From Streptomyces sp. NBC_01298 (lineage in GTDB: Bacteria > Actinomycetota > Actinomycetes > Streptomycetales > Streptomycetaceae), in the NCBI RefSeq assembly GCF_035978755.1, contig NZ_CP108414.1:2232001-2296000 (forward strand): 64,000 bases of DNA. The letters run 5' to 3'. Position 1 is the stretch's first letter. Each line of letters opens with the position of its first letter. The notes beneath the pieces were generated by a model. The model did no database searches. It had not been told where the DNA came from and worked only from the letters and a program-made list of their open reading frames with translations. A program made the position numbers and the translations under genes. Positions 9,001-16,064 of the stretch are shown here, piece after piece.

Positions 9001-9258
9001 ACCCCGGGCGGGGAGCCGACCCGGGAGGGCACGATCGTCTTCGCCAAGGCCGGCCTGACCACCGACATGCCCTACAAGCTGCTGAGCTACGCGGTCACCG
9101 AGAAGGTCTTCCCCCGCCAGAGCACCTTCGACCAGTCGTTCGACCACGACCAGTTCGACGCCTACGTCGCACTCGGGCGCCACCTCGGCGGCGCGGCCGC
9201 GGGCAGCCGGCCCGTCAAGCGCGTCCAGCCGAACCTGCGCCTGCGGCGCGACCACTAG
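6091..9258 (+). CDS. Membrane-embedded patatin-like phospholipase
   Basis: A 1055-residue protein. Residues 1-200 hold four probable transmembrane segments. A patatin core follows: oxyanion loop GGGIRS (about residue 323) and the nucleophile region SVSGGGF (about 355). The catalytic Asp comes only at about 868, in TDGGHIDNLGLVELL. The ~500 residues between nucleophile and Asp include at least four further hydrophobic helices (about residues 425-450, 475-510, 530-560, 615-670). The family hydrolyses acyl esters of lipids; the substrate is unknown. No Shine-Dalgarno is evident before ATG 6091. The TAG stop is placed exactly where an IS630 element begins. Removing the IS and the adjacent MITE still leaves TAG, so the C-terminus LRRDH is probably native. 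Confidence 0.8.
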   Translation: MPISPDRAPRHRAPRWAAFLCAAGLLSAGALFMRYLQDRPHGLGQHREQRLQFAGRREEACRAVYELGRRCETTGARIDAFQHGISADSHWLVPAYSLALLSLFGLGVLFLYRLASRRFAFRAMLLTPVAAAADLAENAFLSSALRHMADGPDHKLTAAASFALLKWALVAPLIISACWVLLTLLARCFTRRAKLRLAPKPPVLPGTPGIARRMARTRAGEGVRESALAAGFWVLLISRRIRRHGPRLLVRFAHRLAQDPGKPPDDLQIVVPPAAPHRSSPLEDWTAPPSEAAPPESAHRRWRSRSLPLPGREAAEIGICVSGGGIRSASVTLGALQSLREAGVLTKARYLVSVSGGGFTAGAFQLALTTRQPRNRGAQPPPRADLATPQDVFAPGSPEEHHLRRHAKYVADSPQEFVRALGAALRGVLVSLTLLALTFTVAGIMLNEFYSLVPVIEIERFRPGGFDPTSASGTATGVRNLLLPRYAWLPIAGLVAVAGGVSLAASLLRPRTGAGWPRWLRLSVKGIVWMAVGIAVYALLIPLVLWFFGWLVQRQNLFPEGTQGVTLLAGLTAAITWLGAMFAALYEQVKKIRPNGEKAGWLSAGGTSLAAKVGTGWLQYLVVWVVLLILGFVGLAVLSWSTVLSDRWHWGWRLGLPAALLLLAVVLDQTMCSLHPFYRQRLASAFAVRRAVLWDGSVGALPYDYHTELTLLSTHAQRVKPFPQVIFAASAALSGRNRTAPGRPAVPFTFASDYVGGPDVGWVKTSTLEKTSHPLIRRDLTVQSAVAVSGAAFASTMGAQSKAVQRLLALSNLRLGTWLPNPLYLAEVAKFAPDWTMPRLPRMRRLRYQLQELIGLYSDTSPMLLCTDGGHIDNLGLVELLRLRCREIYVIDASGDVPPLATTLAQAIALAYEDLGVEIDFGLPDQNMLTLVPGSAEKLSPEDPMSALNARLSARCVVRGTIRYPEPIEFTPGGEPTREGTIVFAKAGLTTDMPYKLLSYAVTEKVFPRQSTFDQSFDHDQFDAYVALGRHLGGAAAGSRPVKRVQPNLRLRRDH

Positions 9259-10442
9259 TGATCTGGGTTTGAGGTCTGGGCTCGCCCCATGAGTCGTGTT
9301 CTGTTTCAGATCTTGGGTTCTGCCTGACGGGGCGGGTTTCGGTCCGGTGTCCTGACGGGATGGGCGATAACAGGCTGCCGCCAGTGGTGCTGTCGGAAGC
9401 TGAGCGACTGACGTTGGAGAGCTGGGCCGGGCGGCGTTCAACTGCGCAGGGCCTGGCCCAGCGAGCGCGGATCGTGCTCGCGTGCGCACGAGGGTGGAAC
9501 AACACCGTGGTCGCCGCGCGGTTGGACACTGAGCGCAAGACGGTAGCCAGATGGCGGTCCCGGTTCCTGCGGGACCGCCTGAACGGCCTGTCGGACGAGC
9601 CGCGGCCCGGGGTGCCGCGGACCATTACCGACGCCCAGGTCGAAGAGGTGGTGGTCCGCACCCTCGAACAGACACCTGCGGGCGGGACACACTGGTCGAA
9701 GCGGGAGCTGGCCAAGGTGGTGGGGATCTCCCCGGCGAGCGTGCTGAGGATCTGGCATGCCTTCGGCCTGCAGCCCTGGCGGACCGAGACCTTCAAGATC
9801 TCCCCGGACCCGTTCCTGATCGACAAGATCCGCGATGTCGTCGGCCTCTACCTCGCCCCGCCGGCGAACGCGGCCGTGTTCGCCGTGGACGAGAAACCGC
9901 AGATCCAGGCCCTGGAGCGGACCGCACCGGTCCTGCCGATGCTGCCCGGAGTCCCCGAACGGCGGAGCTTCGACTACGTCCGGCATGGCACCGTCGACCT
10001 GTTCGCCGCCCTGAACACCGCGACTGGCAGGGTGATCACGAAACTGTCCGCGCAGCACCGGGCTGTGGACTTCCGGGACTTCCTCGACGACATCGACCGC
10101 CAGACCGATCCGGGCCTGGCGGTCCACGTCATCTGCGACAACCTCTCTGCCCACAAGGCGCCGGTCGTGCGCAAGTGGCTCCTTGCGCATCCCCGGTTCC
10201 AGCTCCACTTCACTCCCACGTACTCGTCGTGGATCAACCAGGTCGAGCGGTGGTTTGCCGAGCTGGAACGACGCTGCCTCGAACGCGGAGTGTTCTGCTC
10301 ACTCGACGACCTCAAGGCCGCACTCGAAGGCTGGATCGAGGTCTGGAACGACCAGGCCAGGCCGTTCAAGTGGACCAAGACCGCCGACCAGATCCTCGAC
10401 CGCATCTGCCGCTACTGCGACAGGATCTCCAAACCAGGTCAC
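9258..10442 (+). mobile_element. IS630-family insertion sequence, 1185 bp, TA target
   Basis: Terminal inverted repeats start GTGATCTGGGTTTGAGG on the left and GTGACCTGGTTTGGAGA on the right (15 of the first 20 bases match). The element is bounded by TA dinucleotides at 9256-9257 and 10443-10444, the usual IS630/Tc1 target duplication. It carries one intact DDE transposase. The insertion lies within the TAG stop of the phospholipase gene without changing it. The right TA is shared with the adjoining MITE. Confidence 0.85.
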
Positions 10443-10445
10443 TAG
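9360..10445 (+). CDS. IS630 family transposase
   Basis: A 361-residue full-length transposase. The N-terminus has two helix-turn-helix segments (WNNTVVAARLDTERKTVARW and SKRELAKVVGISPASVLRIW). The DDE catalytic residues are seen as FAVDEKPQIQ, VICDNLSAHK and SSWINQVERWF, with the TYSSW signature of IS630 members. Length and reading frame are intact, so the element may be active. Its TAG stop overlaps the right TA target dinucleotide. Confidence 0.93.
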   Translation: MGDNRLPPVVLSEAERLTLESWAGRRSTAQGLAQRARIVLACARGWNNTVVAARLDTERKTVARWRSRFLRDRLNGLSDEPRPGVPRTITDAQVEEVVVRTLEQTPAGGTHWSKRELAKVVGISPASVLRIWHAFGLQPWRTETFKISPDPFLIDKIRDVVGLYLAPPANAAVFAVDEKPQIQALERTAPVLPMLPGVPERRSFDYVRHGTVDLFAALNTATGRVITKLSAQHRAVDFRDFLDDIDRQTDPGLAVHVICDNLSAHKAPVVRKWLLAHPRFQLHFTPTYSSWINQVERWFAELERRCLERGVFCSLDDLKAALEGWIEVWNDQARPFKWTKTADQILDRICRYCDRISKPGH

Positions 10446-10607
10446 GTCGTCTCTTTCGGATCTTGTCGGCCGAGTCCGCGGCGTCTGGTGCCGTGCCTGG
10501 GCGTGCTGTCGGGGCGCTCGCGTACTGGGTGTACGTGGTCGCCTCGGCAGTGCGGCCAGGCGCGGTGCCAGGCGTCGCGGGCCCGGCAAGATCCGAAAGA
10601 GACGGCC
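10445..10607. mobile_element. MITE: 163-bp non-coding hairpin element with TA duplication
   Basis: Terminal repeats 10445-10465 and 10587-10607 are 21-bp inverted repeats with one mismatch; the outer sequence reads GGTCGTCTCTTTCGG. TA is present on both flanks (10443-10444 and 10608-10609). The interior is also palindromic: about 33 nt next to each end pair with 25 of 33 matches, and most mismatches are G-T compatible. The whole element can fold into one hairpin with a loop of about 40 nt. It has no ORF. Mobilisation by a transposase in trans is inferred from its structure. Confidence 0.7.
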
Positions 10608-10651
10608 TAGGGGGCGTCTTTCGGCCTGGCGGTCCGCCCGACGGGGCGGGC

Positions 10652-10675
10652 CCCGGCGCGATTCACGGCGCCGGG
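10652..10675. terminator. GC hairpin after the Asn/Trp-rich protein gene
   Basis: The stem CCCGGCGC (10652-10659) pairs with GCGCCGGG (10668-10675) around an 8-nt loop. It lies 36 bp beyond the stop of the minus-strand gene and downstream of the transposase, so it could stop transcription from both sides. Confidence 0.5.
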
Positions 10676-10710
10676 ACTCGCGCCCCGCCGTTCAGCCGGT
10701 CGCCGCCAGG

Positions 10711-11145
10711 TCAGTTGCGGTGGCCCCCGCCGCCGCCGTTCCAGCCTCCGCCGTCGCTGCCGCCGCCATCACGCCAGTTGTTGCCGTTGTCGTGGTTCCA
10801 GTTGCCGTTGTCGCGGTCGTGGTTCCAGCTGTCGTTGTCGTTCCAGTTGTCGTGCCGGCTGTCGTTCCAGTTGTCGTTGTGGTTCCAGTTGCTGTTGTCC
10901 CAGTTGCTGTTCCAACTGTCGTTGTCCCAGTTGTTGTTGTCCCAGCACCAACTGGGGCGGTCCGCGCGCGAGGTGTCGCAGCAGTAGCGCCACCAGTCGT
11001 CTCCGCGCCAGTCACTGCCGCGCCAGTTGGAACACCGGTCGTACGTCTGCGGAAGACTCGATGCGAAGGCACTGCTCACGGGCATCAGGCCGAGCGTGAT
11101 CCCGGCGGCCCCCGCCACGGCTGCCGCAACAAACCCACGGCGCAT
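10711..11145 (-). CDS. Secreted Asn/Asp/Trp-rich low-complexity protein
   Basis: About 144 residues. A Sec signal peptide (MRRGF, an Ala/Gly/Val-rich core, SAFAS cleavage site) is followed by a short four-Cys segment (DRC, YCC, WCW). About 70 residues then follow of degenerate NWND/NxNW repeats with roughly 20 Trp, ending in a Gly-rich GGG tail. The mature protein is nearly all Asn, Asp, Trp, Ser, Gly and His. The start is set at the second of two in-frame ATGs (11145), because GGAGG lies 9 nt before it but only 3 nt before ATG 11151. No known domain is recognised. A surface, aggregating or metal-binding role is possible but unproven. Confidence 0.65.
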   Translation of the reverse strand: MRRGFVAAAVAGAAGITLGLMPVSSAFASSLPQTYDRCSNWRGSDWRGDDWWRYCCDTSRADRPSWCWDNNNWDNDSWNSNWDNSNWNHNDNWNDSRHDNWNDNDSWNHDRDNGNWNHDNGNNWRDGGGSDGGGWNGGGGGHRN

Positions 11146-11319
11146 ACTCATACACCTCCGAGCATGAAGGGTTGATTGGTCCGGATTACTCCGTTATGGG
11201 CCATTTCCACCCTCCCCCCTCCCCCGCCCACTGTCAAAGGCACCCGCGCTCACCAGCGGAAAGCCCTGCGGGGGCGCCGCCCCCGGGCCACCTCCGGGCC
11301 ACCTCCTTCGGACCACCGC

Positions 11320-11718
11320 CTACGGGAGCACCGCCAGCCCGTCCAGCTCGACCAGCGCCGCCTCGTCCCACAGCCGGACCACGCCCACGACCGCCATCGC
11401 CGGATAGTCCCGGCCCGCCAACCGCCGCCAGATCCGGCCCAGTTCGGGGGCGCGGTCCCGGTAGTCGGCCACGTCCACGGCGTAGACCGTCACCCGTGCC
11501 AGATCCGCCGGCGAGCCGCCCGCCCCCGCCAGTGCGGCCAGCAGGTTCGTCAGCGCCTGCTCGAACTGCTGCGGCAGCGTCGCTCCCACCACCTTCCCCG
11601 CGCCGTCGAGGGCCGTCTGCCCCGCCAGGAACACCAGCCGGCCCCCGCTCGCGACGACGGCGTGCGAGAAGCCCGTCGCCGGGGACAGCTCCTCCGGGTT
11701 GATCCGCTCCAGGCTCAC
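11320..11718 (-). CDS. RidA family protein (enamine/imine deaminase type)
   Basis: 132 residues with the YjgF/YER057c/UK114 fold: SHAVVASGGRLVFLAGQTALD near the N-terminus and LARVTVYAVDVADYRD in the middle. RidA proteins hydrolyse reactive enamines/imines, or act as ring-cleavage aminoacrylate deaminases in catabolic operons. The GTG start overlaps the TGA stop of the upstream acyl-CoA dehydrogenase (GTGA), so translation is coupled. In this cluster it may remove the amino group after reduction of a 2-aminobenzoyl-CoA intermediate. That role is inferred from neighbours. The 175 bp upstream of the previous minus-strand gene (11146-11319) hold only that gene's promoter region. Confidence 0.82.
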   Translation of the reverse strand: MSLERINPEELSPATGFSHAVVASGGRLVFLAGQTALDGAGKVVGATLPQQFEQALTNLLAALAGAGGSPADLARVTVYAVDVADYRDRAPELGRIWRRLAGRDYPAMAVVGVVRLWDEAALVELDGLAVLP

Positions 11719-12917
11719 GCCTCGCCCACCTTCCGTGCCTCGCCCATGTCCCGCGCCCCGCCCATGTCCCGCGCCTCCCGCGCCTCCCGGTAGAGCTCCT
11801 TCGCGATGATCGTGCGCTGCACCTCGCTCGCCCCCTCGTAGATCCTCGGTGCCCGTACCTCCCGGTACAGGTGTTCCAGCAAGTGCCCCCGGCGCAGCGC
11901 GGCCGCCCCGTGCAGCTGTACCGCGTGGTCGACGACGTACTGGGCCGTCTCCGTGGCCAGCAGCTTCGCCATGGCCGCCCGGCGCGGCACCTGCGGGGAG
12001 GACGCGTCCGCGTCGTAGGCCTCCGCCGCCGCGTACACGAGGAGCCGGGCCGCCTCGGTCCGGGTGGCCATCTCGGCGACCCGGTGCGCCACGGCCTGGA
12101 GGTCGCCCAGCACCCCGCCGAAGGCCGTACGGGCGGCCGTGTGCGCCACCGTGGCGTCCAGGGCGGCCCTGGCCATCCCGACGGCGAAGGCGCCCACGCT
12201 GGGGCGGAAGAGGTTCAGGGTGTCCATGGCCACCCGGAAGCCCCGGCCCGGCTCCCCCAGCAGGTCGGCCGGGCCCACCGGGACCCCGTCGAAGGCGAGC
12301 GCGCCGATCGGGTGCGGGGAGAGCATGTCGAGCGGCTCCCCCGAGAGCCCCGGCCGGTCCGCCGGAACCAGGAAGGCGCTGACGCCCCTGGCCCCCGGGC
12401 CCTCGCCGGTGCGGGCGAAGACGGTGTAGAAATCCGCCTCGGGGGCGTTGGAGATCCAGCACTTCTCCCCGCTGAGCCGCCAGCCCTCACCCTCCCCTCC
12501 GTCGGGGGCCGCGTCGAGCGCCAGCGCCCCCGCGTCCGACCCGGCCCCCGGCTCGCTCAGCGCGAAGGCCGCCACCGTGCGCCCGGCCCGCACCCCGGGC
12601 AGCCAGCGCTCGCGCTGGGCGTCGCTGCCCGAGCGCAGGACCGGGTAGGCGCCCAGCCCCTGGAGGGCGAGGGCCGTCTCCGCCTCCGTACAGCCGTAGG
12701 CGAGGGATTCGCGCAGCAGGCACAGTTCCAGCGCGCCCGAGGTGAACACCCTTTCCAGCAGCCCCTCTTCGCCCAGTGCGGCCAGCAGCGGCCGGTTGAC
12801 CCGGCCCGGTTCCCCCTTCTCCGCCAGCGGCCGCAGCCGCTCCGCCGCCAGTGCGCGCAGCCGCGCGCACCACTCCTCCTGGTCCGCCCCGAGCGCGAAT
12901 CCCGTGAATCGGGTCAT
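11715..12917 (-). CDS. Acyl-CoA dehydrogenase
   Basis: A 400-residue flavoenzyme of the acyl-CoA dehydrogenase family, catalysing alpha,beta-desaturation of an acyl-CoA. The signature FALSEPGAGSDAGA is present, then KCWISNAPEADFY and the C-terminal helical bundle with the usual Q(L)HGAAALRRGHLLEHLYREVRAPRIYEGASEVQ region broken into conserved blocks. The extreme C-terminus carries a short duplicated tail (ARDMGGARDMGEAR) that is probably disordered. The gene is divergent from the aryl-CoA ligase and overlaps the RidA gene. This suggests the beta-oxidation-like phase of aromatic CoA-thioester degradation. Confidence 0.88.
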   Translation of the reverse strand: MTRFTGFALGADQEEWCARLRALAAERLRPLAEKGEPGRVNRPLLAALGEEGLLERVFTSGALELCLLRESLAYGCTEAETALALQGLGAYPVLRSGSDAQRERWLPGVRAGRTVAAFALSEPGAGSDAGALALDAAPDGGEGEGWRLSGEKCWISNAPEADFYTVFARTGEGPGARGVSAFLVPADRPGLSGEPLDMLSPHPIGALAFDGVPVGPADLLGEPGRGFRVAMDTLNLFRPSVGAFAVGMARAALDATVAHTAARTAFGGVLGDLQAVAHRVAEMATRTEAARLLVYAAAEAYDADASSPQVPRRAAMAKLLATETAQYVVDHAVQLHGAAALRRGHLLEHLYREVRAPRIYEGASEVQRTIIAKELYREAREARDMGGARDMGEARKVGEA

Positions 12918-12954
12918 CCGTATGCCCCAGCCTCTATCGCGTCCTGTTGACTCC

Positions 12955-12967
12955 CGTCACCATGACG
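12955..12967. promoter_or_regulatory. Candidate operator in the divergent aromatic-catabolism promoter region
   Basis: CGTCA-CCA-TGACG is an exact 5-bp inverted repeat in the 162-bp gap between the divergent acyl-CoA dehydrogenase and aryl-CoA ligase genes. A PaaX-type repressor gene follows the ligase and would be the natural candidate to bind here. Binding is inferred only. Confidence 0.3.
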
Positions 12968-13079
12968 ATACGCTCGTGCTGCGTTCGTACGGCCCGGCTC
13001 TTCCACTTCGGTCCACAGTCCATACGCAGGGTCCGGCCCCCACCCGGGGCGCGGGCCGTCGCAAGGGGGCGAACCCGCC

Positions 13080-14711
13080 TTGGAGCTCAAGCCTTCCGCT
13101 CATCGAGACACCTTCGCGCGCGATCACCTGCCGCCCGCGCACGCCTGGCCGCGGCTCCACTTCGAACTCCCCGCTCTGGCCTACCCGGACCGCCTGAACT
13201 GCGGCGTGGAGCTGCTCGACGCCACCATCGCCCGGCTGGGGCCCGACCGCCCCGCCTTCCGCGGGGCGGACGGAACGGTGTGGACGTACGGGGAACTGCA
13301 CGCCCGCGTGGACCGGCTCGCGCACGTCCTCACCACCGATCTCGGCGTGGTCCCCGGCAACCGGGTGCTGCTGCGCGGCCCGACCGGCCCCTGGCTCGCC
13401 GCGTGCTGGCTCGCGGTGATGAAGGCGGGCGCGGTGGCCGTCACCGTGCTGGCCCAGCAGCGTCCGCAGGAGCTGGCCACGGTGTGCGCGATGGCCCGGG
13501 TGAGCCACGCCCTGTGCCAGGCGGAGGTCGTGGACGACCTGGTCAAGGCGGGGGTCCCGGGCCTGCGGATCACCGCGTACGGCGGCGCCGAACCGGACGA
13601 CCTGCTGCGCCTGGCGGAGCGGCATCCGCACCCCTTCCCGGCCGTGGAGACCTCCGCCGACGACGTGGCGCTGATCGCCTTCACCTCGGGCACCACCGGG
13701 CGCCCCAAGGGCTGCATGCACTTCCACCGCGATCTGCTCGCCGTGGCCGACACCTTCTCTCAAGAAGTGCTCCGCCCGCGCCCCGAGGACGTCTTCGCGG
13801 GCAGTCCGCCGCTCGGCTTCACCTTCGGCCTGGGCGGGCTGGTGGTCTTCCCGCTGCGGGCCGGGGCCTCGGCGCTGCTCCTGGCGGACGGCTCCCCGCG
13901 CCGGCTGCTGCCCGCGCTGGCCGAGCACCGGGTGTCGGTGCTGTTCACCGCGCCCACCGCGTACCGGTCGATGCTGGACACGCTGGGCCCGTACGACACG
14001 GGCGCCTACGACCTCTCCGCGCTGCGCCGCTGCGTCTCGGCGGGCGAGAACCTGCCGGCCGCCACCTGGCAGGCCTGGTACGAGCGCACGGGCCTGCGGA
14101 TCATCAACGGGATCGGCGCCACCGAGCTGCTCCACATCTTCATCTCGGCGGCCGACGAGGACATCCGGCCCGGTACGACCGGCCGCGCGGTGCCGGGCTG
14201 GGAGGCCCGGGTGGTGGACGGGGCGGGGCTGCCGGTCGCGGACGGGGTGCCGGGGCTGCTGGCCGTACGGGGGCCGGTGGGCTGCCGCTACCTGGCGGAC
14301 CCGCGGCAGGGCGAGTACGTACGGGACGGCTGGAACCTCACGGGCGACACCTACGTCCGGGACGCGGAGGGCTACTTCCGCTACGTGGCCCGGGCCGACG
14401 ACATGATCATCTCGGCGGGGTACAACATCGCGGGCCCGGAAGTCGAGGAGGCCCTGCTGCGCCATCCCGACGTGCTGGAGGCGGCCGTGGTCGGCCTCCC
14501 CGACGAGCGGCGCGGGCAGATCGTGGTCGCGTACGCGGTCCCCCGGGAGGGCGCGGTCCTCACCGAGGACGCCCTGCGCACCTTCATGCGGAACGAGCTC
14601 GCCCCGCACAAGTGCCCGCGCACCTTCGTCTTCCTGCCCGCCCTGCCCCGGACGGCGACGGGCAAGCTCCAGCGCTTCCGGCTGCGCGATCAAGAAGAGC
14701 ACCTAGAGTGA
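13080..14711 (+). CDS. AMP-dependent aryl-CoA ligase (2-aminobenzoate/benzoate-CoA ligase-like)
   Basis: A 543-residue adenylate-forming ligase that activates an aromatic acid to its CoA thioester. The P-loop-like motif AFTSGTTGRPKG lies around residue 205. The A5-type motif NGIGATELLHIF, A7 LTGDTY, A8 YFRYVARADDMIISAGYNI and A10 catalytic Lys in ATGKLQRF are all present. The opening (HRDTFARDHLPP..W..LHFELPALAYPDRLNCGVELLD) resembles 2-aminobenzoate and benzoate CoA ligases. The start is TTG 13080 with AAGGGGG 11 nt upstream, a weak initiation context. A PaaX regulator follows 4 bp later. Substrate specificity cannot be read directly. Confidence 0.85.
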   Translation: MELKPSAHRDTFARDHLPPAHAWPRLHFELPALAYPDRLNCGVELLDATIARLGPDRPAFRGADGTVWTYGELHARVDRLAHVLTTDLGVVPGNRVLLRGPTGPWLAACWLAVMKAGAVAVTVLAQQRPQELATVCAMARVSHALCQAEVVDDLVKAGVPGLRITAYGGAEPDDLLRLAERHPHPFPAVETSADDVALIAFTSGTTGRPKGCMHFHRDLLAVADTFSQEVLRPRPEDVFAGSPPLGFTFGLGGLVVFPLRAGASALLLADGSPRRLLPALAEHRVSVLFTAPTAYRSMLDTLGPYDTGAYDLSALRRCVSAGENLPAATWQAWYERTGLRIINGIGATELLHIFISAADEDIRPGTTGRAVPGWEARVVDGAGLPVADGVPGLLAVRGPVGCRYLADPRQGEYVRDGWNLTGDTYVRDAEGYFRYVARADDMIISAGYNIAGPEVEEALLRHPDVLEAAVVGLPDERRGQIVVAYAVPREGAVLTEDALRTFMRNELAPHKCPRTFVFLPALPRTATGKLQRFRLRDQEEHLE

Positions 14712-14715
14712 AGCC

Positions 14716-15525
14716 GTGGTCGAGCAGCACACCCCGCGATCCCTGATCGTCACGTTCTACGGCGCCTACGGGCGGGCCTTCCCCGGCCCGGTCCCGGTGT
14801 CCGCGCTGGTCCGCCTGCTGGGTGCGGCCGGCGTGGACGCTCCGTCCGTCCGCTCCTCGGTGTCCCGGCTGAAGCGGCGCGGCTTCCTGCTGCCCGCGCG
14901 GACCGGGGACCGCGCGGCGGGGTACGAGCTCTCCGGGGAGGCGCGCCGGCTCCTGGAGGACGGCGACCGGCGGATCTACGGAGCCACCCGCCCGGCGGAG
15001 TCCCAGGAGTGGCTGCTGGCCGTCTTCTCCGTCCCGGAGCAGGAGCGGGCGAAGCGGCACCTGCTGCGTTCCCGGCTGGCCGGGCTCGGCTTCGGCTCGG
15101 TGGCGCCCGGCGTGTGGATCGCCCCGGCGCAGCTGGACGGGGAGACCCGCCGCACCCTGGAGCGGCTGCACCTGACGGCGTACGTGGAGCTCTTCCGCGG
15201 CGCCCACCTGGGCTTCGCCCCGACCACGGAGTCGGTGGCCCGCTGGTGGGACCTGGCGGCGCTGGCCAAGCAGCACGAGGAGTTCCTCGACCTCCACGAG
15301 CCCGTCCTGCGCGCCCTGCAGACGGGGACGGCCGCCCCCACCCCGGAGGCCGCCTACCGCGGCTACCTGCTCGCCCTGGACACCTGGCGCCGGCTCCCGT
15401 ACGCCGACCCGGGCCTGCCGCGCGGGCTGCTCCCCGCGGACTGGCCGGGCGACCGCTCGGCGGCGGTCTTCGCGGAGCTGCACGAGCGACTGCGGGACCT
15501 CGGAGCCGCCTTCGTGGAACCGTAG
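14716..15525 (+). CDS. PaaX family transcriptional regulator
   Basis: 269 residues. The N-terminal winged helix-turn-helix (SLIVTFYGAYGR through VSRLKRRGFLLPA, about residues 9-60) is followed by the PaaX central domain (WLLAVFSVPEQERAKRHLLRSRL) and the C-terminal domain (GYLLALDTWRRLPYADPGLPRGLLP). PaaX proteins repress phenylacetyl-CoA and related aromatic CoA-thioester pathways and are released by the CoA-thioester. It starts with GTG 4 bp after the aryl-CoA ligase gene, which supports a role in controlling this cluster. Confidence 0.9.
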   Translation: MVEQHTPRSLIVTFYGAYGRAFPGPVPVSALVRLLGAAGVDAPSVRSSVSRLKRRGFLLPARTGDRAAGYELSGEARRLLEDGDRRIYGATRPAESQEWLLAVFSVPEQERAKRHLLRSRLAGLGFGSVAPGVWIAPAQLDGETRRTLERLHLTAYVELFRGAHLGFAPTTESVARWWDLAALAKQHEEFLDLHEPVLRALQTGTAAPTPEAAYRGYLLALDTWRRLPYADPGLPRGLLPADWPGDRSAAVFAELHERLRDLGAAFVEP

Positions 15526-15552
15526 CGGCCTCCGGACGCGTCACCTGCTCTC

Positions 15553-15999
15553 GTGACAGGAACCGCACGGCCCCCGCGAGGAGCCGGAGTCCCGCCCCGG
15601 CCCGCGGGCCGGGCCCCGGACCGGCCCCGCACGTGGCCCCACACCCTCTCGCTGACCGCCTCCGGGCTGCTGGGCGCGGCCGCCGGGTGCCTGGCCATCT
15701 CCCTCGCGTCCCACGCGCGCGCCTCCTGCGACGCAGGGGCGGACGCGGGCGGCAGGACCGAGCTGACCCTCCTGCTCCCGGTCCTGGTGGTGGGCTTCGC
15801 CTTCTGCGGGGTGATGGTCGCGATGCTCACGCCGCGCGGGCACCCGCTGCTGCGGATGGTCCCGGTCCTGCTCGCGCTGGGAGCGATGGTGCTCTGGTTC
15901 TTCGCCGTCAGGGGCACCCTGGACGGGTATCCGGGGGACCTGACCCGGTGCGGGCCGGACAACGTGCCGCCGTGGTGGCCTGGGTGGCTGCCGAGCTGA
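15553..15999 (+). CDS. Small membrane protein, function unknown
   Basis: 148 residues: a proline/arginine-rich N-terminus of about 28 residues, then three probable transmembrane segments (about 32-50, 70-90, 97-116). A short outside tail contains CGPDNVPPWWPGWLP. No domain is recognised. It starts at GTG with a weak RBS, 28 bp after paaX. A link to the pathway is not supported by sequence. Confidence 0.6.
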   Translation: MTGTARPPRGAGVPPRPAGRAPDRPRTWPHTLSLTASGLLGAAAGCLAISLASHARASCDAGADAGGRTELTLLLPVLVVGFAFCGVMVAMLTPRGHPLLRMVPVLLALGAMVLWFFAVRGTLDGYPGDLTRCGPDNVPPWWPGWLPS

Positions 16000-16064
16000 C
16001 CCGGCGCGGCGGGGCCGGGGGAAATCCGGCTGCGCTCCGCGCCCGGCACGGGTGACCATGTGCC

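Noticed and set aside
5967..9272. A 1101-codon plus-strand frame overlapping the phospholipase
   Set aside because: Arg/Pro/Gly/Ala-rich with no domain. The other plus frame carries the patatin motifs and plausible membrane helices.
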